Of a stretch of 64,000 nt of DNA, positions 18,106-25,984 are shown in pieces. This stretch comes from JAYYZW01 sp965217605 (GTDB lineage Bacteria > Pseudomonadota > Gammaproteobacteria > Ga0077536). A program made the translations under genes and the position numbers. Position 1 is the first letter of the stretch, and every line of letters begins with the position of its first letter. The notes beneath the pieces are model-generated. The model worked only from the letters and a program-made list of their open reading frames with translations. It made no database searches and was not told where the DNA came from. Where the stretch lies: assembly GCA_965217605.1 (NCBI GenBank), contig CBDCJB010000004.1, positions 530,076 through 594,075 of the forward strand, given 5' to 3'.

Positions 18106-19074
18106 ATGGCACAAAAGGCCCCTGGTAAAGCCCACCGCGAAGGGATCTCCGTCATGGAGATCGGCGAGATGTTCCCGGATGAAGAATCGGCCCGCAAGTG
18201 GTTCGAGGCACATGTGTGGCCTACCGGTCGCTGTTGCCCGCGTTGCGGGAGCGTGCGGACCCACGAAGCCAAGCATGCGAAGTCACCCTACCGCTGCACC
18301 GACTGCCGCGCCTACTTCTCGGTCAAGACTGGCACGGCCATGGAAAATTCGAGGATCCCGCTCCGCAAGTGGGTATTCGCCATCTACCTTGAAGTGACCA
18401 GCCTCAAGGGCGTGTCCTCGATGAAGCTACACCGGGATATCAAGGTCACACAGAAGACCGCATGGTTCATGCTCCATCGGCTTCGCGAGGTATGGGCGAA
18501 GGATAAGGCGGGGCGGTTCTCTGGTCCCTTGGAGGTCGACGAGACCTACATGGGCGGCAAGCGCAAGAACATGCCGAAGTCGAAGCGGGAGGAATTGACG
18601 GGTCGCGGCACAGCCGACAAGACGATCGTCATCGGGGCCAAGGACCGGGATACCAATCAGGTGAGCGCTGAGGTGGTCTCAAATACGGATAGTGAAACCC
18701 TGCAAGGCTTTGTGGCGGACCACGCAGCCGCAGGGGCCACGGTCTACACGGATGACGCCAAAGCTTACCGGGGCATGCCCTACGACCACGAGAGCGTCAA
18801 ACACAGCATTGGCGAGTATGTTATCGGCCCTGTCCACACTCAAGGGATCGAATCATTCTGGTCGATGCTCAAGCGGACGCACAAGGGCACGTTCCACAAG
18901 CTAAGCTCCAAGCACATGAACCGATACGTCCAGGAGTTCGCCGGTAAACACAACATTCGTGACGAGGACACGATGGCTCAGATGGTGTCGATGGCGGCTG
19001 GATTGATCGGACGGCGGTTGATGTATTCCCAACTCATTGCTCCCAATGGATTAAGTTCGGGAGCGCGTTCATAA
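18106..19074 (+). CDS. IS1595-family transposase (ISXO2-like)
   Basis: The 322-residue protein has an N-terminal zinc ribbon (CPRCGSVRT and YRCTDCRAYFSV), a helical linker and the ISXO2-like DDE core. The first catalytic Asp is in LEVDETYMGGK, the second in TVYTDDAKAYRG and the last acidic position in GIESFWSMLKRTHKG. The frame is intact and the element ends are close to perfect, so it could still be active. It starts 81 bp inside the left end. Confidence 0.92.
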   Translation: MAQKAPGKAHREGISVMEIGEMFPDEESARKWFEAHVWPTGRCCPRCGSVRTHEAKHAKSPYRCTDCRAYFSVKTGTAMENSRIPLRKWVFAIYLEVTSLKGVSSMKLHRDIKVTQKTAWFMLHRLREVWAKDKAGRFSGPLEVDETYMGGKRKNMPKSKREELTGRGTADKTIVIGAKDRDTNQVSAEVVSNTDSETLQGFVADHAAAGATVYTDDAKAYRGMPYDHESVKHSIGEYVIGPVHTQGIESFWSMLKRTHKGTFHKLSSKHMNRYVQEFAGKHNIRDEDTMAQMVSMAAGLIGRRLMYSQLIAPNGLSSGARS

Positions 19075-19124
19075 TGTAGAGTCGCGAAATTTTAGGTATG
19101 CGCGTGCTATGCATAAATCAGAAT

Positions 19125-19565
19125 TCATGGCGAAAAGTTTTTCGGGAACGCATGAAGAAGCGTCGCGCACAGCCTCCGAGTTTGAGGATCCTCTGGATAA
19201 CCTGGATATCTACCGCCGGCTTCATCCTCATCGGGATCCAGTCGCTGTAAGAGCCCGATATAGAGAGTTCGGAGTTCGGGCTGAGGAAGCAACGAAAGGC
19301 ACAATCGAAAAGTATCAGCAACGGCTTGAGGAGGAAAGAAAGCGTCTTCCGTGGGTTCTATGTTGCTTAGAATCTCTTTTGCAATTTTTGAGAGTGCGTC
19401 TGCATCACCTAAAAATCTACTATCTCCGGAAAGCTTTAAAGGCTCAGAATGAGAAGTAGCCCCCTTATTGGCAAATATCTCAAGAATGTACTTGGGATCG
19501 TCTTCAAAGTTTTTGTCTTGGCGCGTAACTTTGCAACCGCAGAGGTGGGGCAGGTCGTCGTCCAA
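19125..19565 (-). CDS. Uncharacterised passenger ORF of the IS1595 element
   Basis: The 146-codon frame would use a TTG start; its open frame runs further up to a stop near 19665 without an ATG. The product is acidic and helical (ALSKIAKEILSNIEPTEDAF, LPQPELRTLYIGLLQRLDPD) and looks protein-like. A plus-strand frame at 19109-19459 occupies the same DNA and is also possible; codon use does not decide clearly. I recognise no domain. Its 3' end is 50 bp from the convergent transposase stop. Confidence 0.35.
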   Translation of the reverse strand: MDDDLPHLCGCKVTRQDKNFEDDPKYILEIFANKGATSHSEPLKLSGDSRFLGDADALSKIAKEILSNIEPTEDAFFPPQAVADTFRLCLSLLPQPELRTLYIGLLQRLDPDEDEAGGRYPGYPEDPQTRRLCATLLHAFPKNFSP

Positions 19566-19680
19566 TTCAAGCAGTCTCCCATTGCGGGAGAGTCCTTGAC
19601 TGAGCCTGTCAGGCAGCAGACAATCCGCCCGTTCTAGGACACTCTGCCGGACTCTCCTTTAAGGTTGCGGCAGGCGATTA

Positions 19681-19704
19681 AGCCGAGTTCCAGCTCGGCT
19701 TTTT
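19681..19704 (+). terminator. Rho-independent terminator inside the IS1595 element
   Basis: AGCCGAG, loop TTCCAG, CTCGGCT followed by TTTT. It would stop plus-strand transcription coming from the transposase gene before the secreted-protein passenger, implying that the passenger has its own promoter. A second, smaller inverted repeat (CCCGGCT/AGCCGGG) lies at about 19738-19758. Confidence 0.7.
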
Positions 19705-19797
19705 CGCGTCTGGGTCAGAATATCACATCGACTGTGGCCCGGCTCCCTTAAGCCGGGAACCAATCTCAGCGTGTGCCGCAATGGCAAGGGGGACGCA

Positions 19798-20253
19798 ATG
19801 AAGAAGACAGCTTTGGTTACGCTGGTAGCGCTATCCATTCAACCCGCAATCTCACAAGAATTCACCAAGGCGGAGCAAGGCCACCTTGACGTGAGCAAGT
19901 GCTATATCACGTGCTCCGACCAGATCGCGAGAATGATTCCGGCTTTTATCGTCATCATGCAAAACGCAGAAGTGAACGAATATTCGGTGACCTATGAAGG
20001 TCGCACGCTGTGGTGCTACTCGACACAGATCATGATGAACGCCGCGGATACCTGCCAGGCGGGGTGTCGCGATCTTGAGGCCGTGTACGGGCCGATAAAT
20101 TCATGGGCCAAGACGCGGTATCGGAGTTCCTTCAATAACATCAAGGATGATATGGTTGAATCAGGACTGTGGACGAACTACAAAAATTATCCTGACCCTA
20201 ACGATAGTCCATTCGCCTTCGAACAGGCTTGCGACCGTTTCTTAGGTAATTGA
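19798..20253 (+). CDS. Secreted cysteine-rich passenger protein
   Basis: The ATG at 19798 has GGGGGA upstream and gives 151 residues. A signal peptide MKKTALVTLVALSIQPAISQ is clear. The mature part contains KCYITC, LWCYS, DTCQAGC and EQACDRF, six cysteines that suggest three disulfides in the periplasm or outside the cell. I recognise no known family. It lies between a terminator and the right end of the element, so it is moved with it. A cargo trait such as competition, adhesion or inhibition is possible but unproven. Confidence 0.7.
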   Translation: MKKTALVTLVALSIQPAISQEFTKAEQGHLDVSKCYITCSDQIARMIPAFIVIMQNAEVNEYSVTYEGRTLWCYSTQIMMNAADTCQAGCRDLEAVYGPINSWAKTRYRSSFNNIKDDMVESGLWTNYKNYPDPNDSPFAFEQACDRFLGN

Positions 20254-20352
20254 TCGCTACGGTCGGAAAAGGAGCAATTGCTATGCCGAAGCACCCGCCC
20301 GCGACAGATGCCACACCGGAGGAGCTTGTTCGGGCTTTAGCGAGACACGGTC

Positions 20353-20631
20353 CTAGTGCTCGGATTCCTCCTTCGGATCCAGCATCACCCAGTCCGCATC
20401 GTGATACAACTCGTGAAGAACCTCCCGAATCTGACCAAGGTCGCGCAACTCCTCAGGGTTCAGGTTCTCGTGCTCCGGAAGCAGCTCGAAAAACTGTTGA
20501 ATTTGGTCCTCTACCTGAAGGAACAGATCCCGACGTCCGGGATGGGGTGATGTACGGTCGGCAACTTTTAAGGCAATGGAAAGAGCGGAAAGAAAAGCTA
20601 AAACAGCCCTCGCGCTAAGCTTAGACTTCAT
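20353..20631 (-). CDS. Uncharacterised small passenger protein
   Basis: The 92-residue frame starts at ATG 20631, 80 bp inside the right end, so its promoter may lie in or near the terminal repeat. It has a hydrophobic N-terminus (AVLAFLSALSIAL, possible signal or anchor) and an acidic helical rest (QVEDQIQQFFELLPEHENLN, REVLHELYHDADWVML). Third codon positions are GC-richer than in the opposing plus frame (20283-20618), which does, however, have a good AAAGGAG before its ATG. No family recognised. Confidence 0.45.
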   Translation of the reverse strand: MKSKLSARAVLAFLSALSIALKVADRTSPHPGRRDLFLQVEDQIQQFFELLPEHENLNPEELRDLGQIREVLHELYHDADWVMLDPKEESEH

Positions 20632-20711
20632 TCGGCAACCTGTCAGACTCGTTTACGAAGTCTGATGGTCGCCTTCCCCCTTCCAAAAATCAACCTCTAT
20701 ATATAATCCCC

Positions 20712-21215
20712 GTTGAAATGCACCGCATCGTGGAAGTAGTCGCCACGATCGGAAAGCGCGGTATCCATATCGATCACGAACACGTCGCGCATTCGAGCGA
20801 TATCGTCGATCACGTCGTAACAGGCCCGGTACGCCCGGGTCAAAGGGGATTGAGACAGGCCGGTATTTGTCAGCGCGTATTCGCGAGTTTCCGCCCCTGA
20901 GCGGCCTGCGCCCACGGTCCGGCGCGCCTGCTTGCACAACACCAATTGCGCCAGTCCTGTCGCCACGAGATGGGTTCGTCTGGCGGCAGTCCTCTATAGG
21001 GGGCGCCGGGATTCAAGCGCGCGAAATACTTGACGTCGTTCCAAGCGCTACACATGAAAACGATGTACGGTTGGAGAATCCAGTAGTCGGTGAGCAGCGC
21101 CGCCTGCGCGTGAGTGGAGTTGTAGCCGGGCACCCCACCGTTCAAAACGTCGACGTCATGGCCATGCTGTTTTAAAAACCAAAATCGTGCTTTCGCGAAT
21201 CCCTCGTTATAGTGA
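20712..21215 (-). pseudogene. SGNH/GDSL hydrolase, 5' part, frameshifted and truncated
   Basis: Homology starts at FWFLKQHGHDVDVLNGGVPG (block II glycine), runs through FMCSAWNDVKYF (block III Asn) and changes frame near 20945-20985. It then reads RAYRACYDVIDDIARMRDVF, VIDMD and DRGDYFHDAVHFN, where the IS1595 element interrupts it. Block I with the catalytic serine is absent because the gene is cut at the start of the divergent ACP-ligase gene. In the family these are esterases or acyl hydrolases, often near lipid or exopolysaccharide genes. Confidence 0.75.
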
Positions 21216-21219
21216 ATAC

Positions 21220-24087
21220 ATGGCGACCAATATCTCGTCACCCGACGAAACCGCCGATGTGCAGCAAACTGCAAACGCGCTGATCGAGGTCGTTGATGCC
21301 CTCGCGCGTGAGCTACATGCGGGTAACGTATCCCTGCCGGACGCGACACTCGATAGCTCGCTGGAACATGATTTTGCATTAGACAGTCTTGCGCGGGTTG
21401 AATTGAGCGCGCGTATCGATCGAACGTTCGACGTCACCCTGACTGAATCGCTGATATTCGATGCGCAGACGCCCCGCGATCTGCTGCGCGGGTTAATGCG
21501 GGCCCGTGGCGTAAAACCGTTGGCCTTTCAATCGATCAAGGCGGATACCCGCTCGACACATGTGAATGCGGCGCCCGATGGCGCCGAGACTCTCGTCGAC
21601 GTGCTCGCATGGCATGTCGCTAACCACGGCGAGCGGCCACACATCCAGTTCTACGACGACTATACCGACGGCGCGATCTTGACCTATCGAGATCTTTGGC
21701 AGGGCGCCTCGGCGGTGGCTGCGGGACTGCGGAGCCGTAATCTGGACCCCGGCGAAAGGGTTGCCCTGATGTTGCCGACCAGCAGCGAGTACTTTTTCGC
21801 GTTTTTCGGCGTGCTGCTGGCTGGCGGCGTACCGGTTCCGATCTACCCGCCGGTTCGCCGTCAGCAGATCGAAGACCACCTGCGTCGCCAAAGCCGTATC
21901 CTCGCAAACTGTCGCGCCGCGATGCTGCTGACCACGGCCGATGCGAGCCGGATCGCTCACCTGCTCCGGGCCGCCGTCGCGTCCCTGCGTCACGTCCTGA
22001 CCGTAAGCCAAGTCACGGATCGTACGGCGCTTCAAGATCGAGTTCCGCGCGCCGCGGACGATATCGCGTTTCTTCAGTACACCTCGGGCAGCACCGGGGA
22101 TCCCAAAGGCGTCATCCTGTCACACCACAATCTCCTGGCGAATATACGCGCGGACGGGATCGCGCTGGAAGCGCAGCCGAACGACGTATTCGTCAGCTGG
22201 CTGCCGCTTTATCATGACATGGGCCTCATCGGCGCTTGGCTCGGCAGCCTCTACCACGCCGTGCGTCTCGTGATCATGCCGCCGCTGACGTTTCTGGCGA
22301 AGCCACAGCGATGGCTGTGGGCGATCCACCGTTATGGCGGCACCTTGTCGGCCGCGCCCAACTTTGCTTTCGAGCTCTGTTGCACCCGGATCACGGACGA
22401 GGACACGAAGGGCGTGGATTTGAGCCACTGGCGCATCGTCGCAAACGGTGCAGAGGCGATCAGCGCGCGCACGCTGGACGCGTTCTGTGCGCGTTTCGAG
22501 GCCTACGGATTCCGCCGGCAGGCGATGTTTCCGGTGTACGGCCTGGCCGAATGCGCCGTGGGCCTCACGTTTCCACCACCTGGCCGGGGACCGCTGATCG
22601 ACGTCATCGAGCGTGACGCGCTGACCCGAAGCGGGCGCGCCGTGCCGGTCACGGCGACAGAATCGGGCGAGGATGGGTTGAAGATCGTCGCCTGCGGTCA
22701 ACCACTACCGCAACATGAAATCCGCGTGGTCGACGAGGCCGGACGCGAATTACCGGAGCGGCACGAAGGCCGCTTGCAATTTCGCGGGCCGTCCGCGACT
22801 TCGGGTTACTACGAACGGCCCGCGGAGACTGACCAACTGTTTGAGAATGGCTGGCTGCAGACCGGCGACCGCGCCTATATCGCGGCGGGTGATCTCTACC
22901 TGACCGGACGCACGAAGGACATCATCATCCGCGCCGGTCGGAACATTTACCCGGCCGAAGTGGAAGACGCGATCGGTGATCTCGACGGCATTCGCAAGGG
23001 GTACGTCGCGGTATTTGGCACGATGGACGCGGATACGGCAACCGAGCGAATCGTAGTCGTCGCCGAAACGCGCAGGCGCCGCGATGAAGCGCAGCGATCG
23101 CTGCGGCGTGCCATCAACGCACGGGCGAGCGACCTCATGGCGACGCCGCCCGACGAAGTCATTCTGGCTCCGCCCAATACGGTCCTAAGAACCTCGAGTG
23201 GCAAGATCCGGCGCTCCGCAACCCGCACGCTCCATGAGGCCCACGGCCTCGGTAAATCCGAGCGCGCGCTCTGGTTACAGGTATTGCGTCTCGCTGCCGC
23301 CGGTATCGTGCCACAACTCAGGCGCGCGGCCCGCGCGGTGAGCGTTTGGTGTTACGCTGCCTACGCGTGGAGCGTGTTCGTAATGCTCGCGACCGCGGCC
23401 TGGGCGTGCGCCTGGTTACCGCTGCCGCGCTTGGCGATATGGCGTATCGAGAAAACGATCGCTCGATGTTTAGGCATCGTTACCGCTACGCGCATCAAGT
23501 TGACCGGATTGAACGAGCTTCCAGCGGCCGGCGAACCCTGTGTGATCGTCGCGAATCATCAGAGCTATCTGGACGGTCTGCTTTTGTTCGCGGTACTGCC
23601 GCGCCCGCCGCGATTCGTCATCAAGGGAGAACTCCGGGACTCGTGGGCCCTGGCACGGCCCCTAAAGCACCTGGGCGGTGTCTTCGTGGAGCGCTTCGAC
23701 GCCGCTGAAAGCCTTGTCGGTTTCAATGTGTTTACCGAGACACTCGCCGGGGGCGACGGCTTGACCGTTTTTCCTGAAGGTACGTTCAAGCGCATGCCGG
23801 GTCTCCTGCCGTTTCACATGGGTGCGTTCGCGGCCGCGGCCGAAGCCGCAGTCCCGGTCGTGCCCATTGCGATACGGGGGACGCGCTCGATCTTGCGAGC
23901 GGGAACCTGGATACCCCGCCACGGCGAGATCATCGTCAACGTCGGTACACCCGTGGTCGCGCCCGCGCAAGGCGACCACTGGCAAACGTCACTCGCACTG
24001 CGCGACGGCGCGCGAGCGCATATCCTCGCCCATAGCGGCGAACCGGATCTCGCGCACGAGTCGAACGTGGTCGATTCAGCCGCCTAG
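21220..24087 (+). CDS. ACP - acyl-AMP ligase - PlsC acyltransferase fusion
   Basis: I start this at the ATG at 21220, giving 955 residues. Residues about 10-95 are an acyl carrier domain with attachment Ser56 in DFALDSLARVEL. Residues about 115-690 are a FAAL-type adenylating ligase (LQYTSGSTGDPKGVILSHHN, TGDRAYI, SGKIRRSATR). A hydrophobic stretch follows (about 710-740), then a PlsC/LPLAT domain with NHQSYLDG (HX4D) and FPEGTFKR. The protein could activate a fatty acid, load it on its own ACP and transfer it to a lipid acceptor at the inner membrane. It converges with the ACP-adenylation operon, 13 bp apart. Confidence 0.9.
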   Translation: MATNISSPDETADVQQTANALIEVVDALARELHAGNVSLPDATLDSSLEHDFALDSLARVELSARIDRTFDVTLTESLIFDAQTPRDLLRGLMRARGVKPLAFQSIKADTRSTHVNAAPDGAETLVDVLAWHVANHGERPHIQFYDDYTDGAILTYRDLWQGASAVAAGLRSRNLDPGERVALMLPTSSEYFFAFFGVLLAGGVPVPIYPPVRRQQIEDHLRRQSRILANCRAAMLLTTADASRIAHLLRAAVASLRHVLTVSQVTDRTALQDRVPRAADDIAFLQYTSGSTGDPKGVILSHHNLLANIRADGIALEAQPNDVFVSWLPLYHDMGLIGAWLGSLYHAVRLVIMPPLTFLAKPQRWLWAIHRYGGTLSAAPNFAFELCCTRITDEDTKGVDLSHWRIVANGAEAISARTLDAFCARFEAYGFRRQAMFPVYGLAECAVGLTFPPPGRGPLIDVIERDALTRSGRAVPVTATESGEDGLKIVACGQPLPQHEIRVVDEAGRELPERHEGRLQFRGPSATSGYYERPAETDQLFENGWLQTGDRAYIAAGDLYLTGRTKDIIIRAGRNIYPAEVEDAIGDLDGIRKGYVAVFGTMDADTATERIVVVAETRRRRDEAQRSLRRAINARASDLMATPPDEVILAPPNTVLRTSSGKIRRSATRTLHEAHGLGKSERALWLQVLRLAAAGIVPQLRRAARAVSVWCYAAYAWSVFVMLATAAWACAWLPLPRLAIWRIEKTIARCLGIVTATRIKLTGLNELPAAGEPCVIVANHQSYLDGLLLFAVLPRPPRFVIKGELRDSWALARPLKHLGGVFVERFDAAESLVGFNVFTETLAGGDGLTVFPEGTFKRMPGLLPFHMGAFAAAAEAAVPVVPIAIRGTRSILRAGTWIPRHGEIIVNVGTPVVAPAQGDHWQTSLALRDGARAHILAHSGEPDLAHESNVVDSAA

Positions 24088-24099
24088 GAAATCTCGGGT

Positions 24100-24351
24100 T
24101 CACCCGTGTGCCGCGCCATCGAAGGCCCGGCTGAGATAATCACCGATGGTATTGATCGTGCGGAAGTTCTCGATCGTGAACTGTTCCGGCGGGATCTCGA
24201 TGGCGTAGCGTTCCTCGAGATACGCGACCAGTCTCAACATCCCGAGCGAATCGACCGCACCGTCTTCGAGCAGGTTCTGGTCGTGCTCGACCACCTGCCC
24301 GCCGAGCAGTTCCTCGGAAATGAACGTCGCGACGGCATCCCGGGCATTCAT
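24100..24351 (-). CDS. Stand-alone acyl/peptidyl carrier protein
   Basis: I start this at the ATG at 24351 (MNARDAVATFISEELLGGQV), giving 83 residues, typical of carrier proteins. The phosphopantetheine site is in EDGAVDSLGMLRLVAYLEER. It follows the adenylation gene by 43 bp in the same operon, so it is the likely acceptor of the adenylated substrate. The Sfp-type transferase at the operon head would convert it to holo form. Confidence 0.9.
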   Translation of the reverse strand: MNARDAVATFISEELLGGQVVEHDQNLLEDGAVDSLGMLRLVAYLEERYAIEIPPEQFTIENFRTINTIGDYLSRAFDGAAHG

Positions 24352-24393
24352 TGGTGTTCCACCTGACTGGACACGGGGTTGCACATTGATGCG

Positions 24394-25971
24394 TTACGCC
24401 CGTCCCGCGAGCGCTTCTTCGCGCAGCAGTCGACGGTCGATTTTTCCCGTCCTCGTACGCGGAAACGCTTTGCGCACGGTCAGTGCGCCCGGTACGGCAT
24501 AACTCGGAAGACTGGTCTTGATATGGCCTAGCAATGTATCCCCCGTGGCCTCAGCAGCGTCACCTTTCAAGGTTACCATCGCAACGATCTGCTGGCTTCC
24601 CTCGATACCGGGAATCGCGATCGCGGCCGCTTCCTCCACATCATCGACGGCCACGAGTGCGGCCTCGACCTCATCCAACTCGATGCGGTAACCGCGCACT
24701 TTCACCTGCCGATCCTTGCGCCCGAGAAACCACAGCGTCCCGTCGGGATCCTGGGTCACGAGATCCCCGGTGCGATAAAACACATCCTCGCGGTCGCGCG
24801 CGACGCTGCGTTTGAACAAGGCCTTTTCGTTCAAATCGTCGCGGCCCCAGTAGCCTCGCATCATCGTCGGCGTCCGGACCAGCAGTTCCCCGGGTTCGCC
24901 GGATGCGACCGCCTCGCCGTCTTCATCGACGACGAGCGATTCGGCCTGTGCGGCGATCTTTCCAATCGGAATCGCGTCGTCGGTGTCGGCCAAGTCCGGG
25001 ACGGTATAGTGCGTGATGCCATTCACTTCCGCGGGGCCGTAGATATTGTCGAAACGCGCCTGCGGAAGTCGCCGCATCAGCTCACGCAGGTGTTTGGTCG
25101 AAAAGGGCTCGCCACCGAAGATCACCCAGCGCAGCGCGCCCAGATCGTGATCGTCCATCGACCCGCGCAGCAACAGTTGGATGAGCGCAAACGGCACGGT
25201 GTAGAGCACCGTAATACGGTGATCCGCGATCAACTTGCAATAACTGGCTGGAAACTTGGTGTATGCCTCGGGAATGATCGAGGTAGCGCAGCCGGCAACG
25301 GCGCCGGCAAAAAAGTCGAGAATAGACAGATCGAAATGCAAGGGTGCGTGGTTGCTCAAGAGATCGTCCGGCCGGAGTCCGTATTCCTGTGCGGCCCAGC
25401 GCGAGAAACTCAAACTGCTCGCGTGGGTGTGCATGATGCCCTTCGGTTGACCGGTCGATCCGGACGTGTAGATGATGTAGGCGAGATCGCTTTCCACGAT
25501 CCTGACTGGCGGACCACGGTCGGCCTGCGCCGCGTAAACTTCCTTCCATGACATGGCCTGCCATCGGGGCTCTGCCGGATCCGAATCGACCCCGAACAGG
25601 TATTCGATCGAGGTGTCCTGTGCGGCCGATTGCATGGTCTCGAGTTTGTTGGGCGCCGTGACGACGTGCCGGATGCCGCAGTCCCGCACGACGGTCTGGA
25701 AGCGGTCGATGGGCGCCGCCGGGTCGAGTGGCACGTAGGCGCCGCCCGCTTTCATGATGCCGTGCAGCGCGATCGGTATCTCCAGGCATTTGTCCATGAA
25801 AATGCCCACCCGGTCGCCGCGGCGCAGTCCCGTGGCGGCAAGCACGTTGGCCAACTGGTTCGACCGCATGGCGAGTTCCGAGTATTTCAGGCTGGCGTCC
25901 AGACAGCGCATCGCCACGCGTTCCGGCGCACGCTCCGCGGTCGCATCGATGGCCTGTGGAAGTGAAGCCAT
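24394..25971 (-). CDS. Amino-acid adenylation enzyme (stand-alone A domain)
   Basis: I start this at the ATG at 25971 (MASLPQAIDATAERAPERVA), giving 525 residues. Core motifs are all present: A3 YIIYTSGSTGQPKGIMHTH, A5 NIYGPAEVNGITHY, A7 YRTGDL, A8 RKDRQVKVRGYRIELDEVE and A10 RTRTGKIDRR. It resembles NRPS adenylation domains rather than acyl-CoA ligases. With the neighbouring carrier protein and acyl-CoA dehydrogenase it repeats the three-gene set that makes pyrrolyl-2-carboxyl-S-PCP from proline (PltF/PltL/PltE, PigI/PigG/PigA). Substrate is inferred, not read from the sequence. Confidence 0.88.
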   Translation of the reverse strand: MASLPQAIDATAERAPERVAMRCLDASLKYSELAMRSNQLANVLAATGLRRGDRVGIFMDKCLEIPIALHGIMKAGGAYVPLDPAAPIDRFQTVVRDCGIRHVVTAPNKLETMQSAAQDTSIEYLFGVDSDPAEPRWQAMSWKEVYAAQADRGPPVRIVESDLAYIIYTSGSTGQPKGIMHTHASSLSFSRWAAQEYGLRPDDLLSNHAPLHFDLSILDFFAGAVAGCATSIIPEAYTKFPASYCKLIADHRITVLYTVPFALIQLLLRGSMDDHDLGALRWVIFGGEPFSTKHLRELMRRLPQARFDNIYGPAEVNGITHYTVPDLADTDDAIPIGKIAAQAESLVVDEDGEAVASGEPGELLVRTPTMMRGYWGRDDLNEKALFKRSVARDREDVFYRTGDLVTQDPDGTLWFLGRKDRQVKVRGYRIELDEVEAALVAVDDVEEAAAIAIPGIEGSQQIVAMVTLKGDAAEATGDTLLGHIKTSLPSYAVPGALTVRKAFPRTRTGKIDRRLLREEALAGRA

Positions 25972-25984
25972 CACGTTATCCCGT

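Larger units (their letters stand above)
18025..20711 (+). mobile_element. IS1595-family element with passenger genes
   Basis: The 2,687-bp element has inverted ends sharing GATTATATATAGAGGTTGAT (left end starts 18025, right end finishes 20711). It is flanked on both sides by GTTGAAAT (18017-18024 and 20712-20719), a perfect 8-bp target duplication as expected for this family. It carries one transposase and about 1.6 kb of passenger DNA with a secreted-protein gene and two small minus-strand frames. IS1595 elements carrying passengers are known. The intact ends and duplication indicate a recent insertion. Confidence 0.9.

Noticed and set aside
19109..19459. Plus-strand ORF of 116 codons after the IS1595 transposase
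   Set aside because: No clear ribosome binding site; it shares DNA with a longer minus-strand frame that looks equally or more protein-like. Kept only as an alternative in that entry.
20283..20618. Plus-strand ORF with AAAGGAG upstream, starting MPKHPPATDATPEELVRALA
   Set aside because: The start looks real, but after about 25 codons the composition becomes Pro/Ser/Arg-rich and AT-biased at third positions, opposite a better minus-strand frame. It may be a truncated gene; not called.
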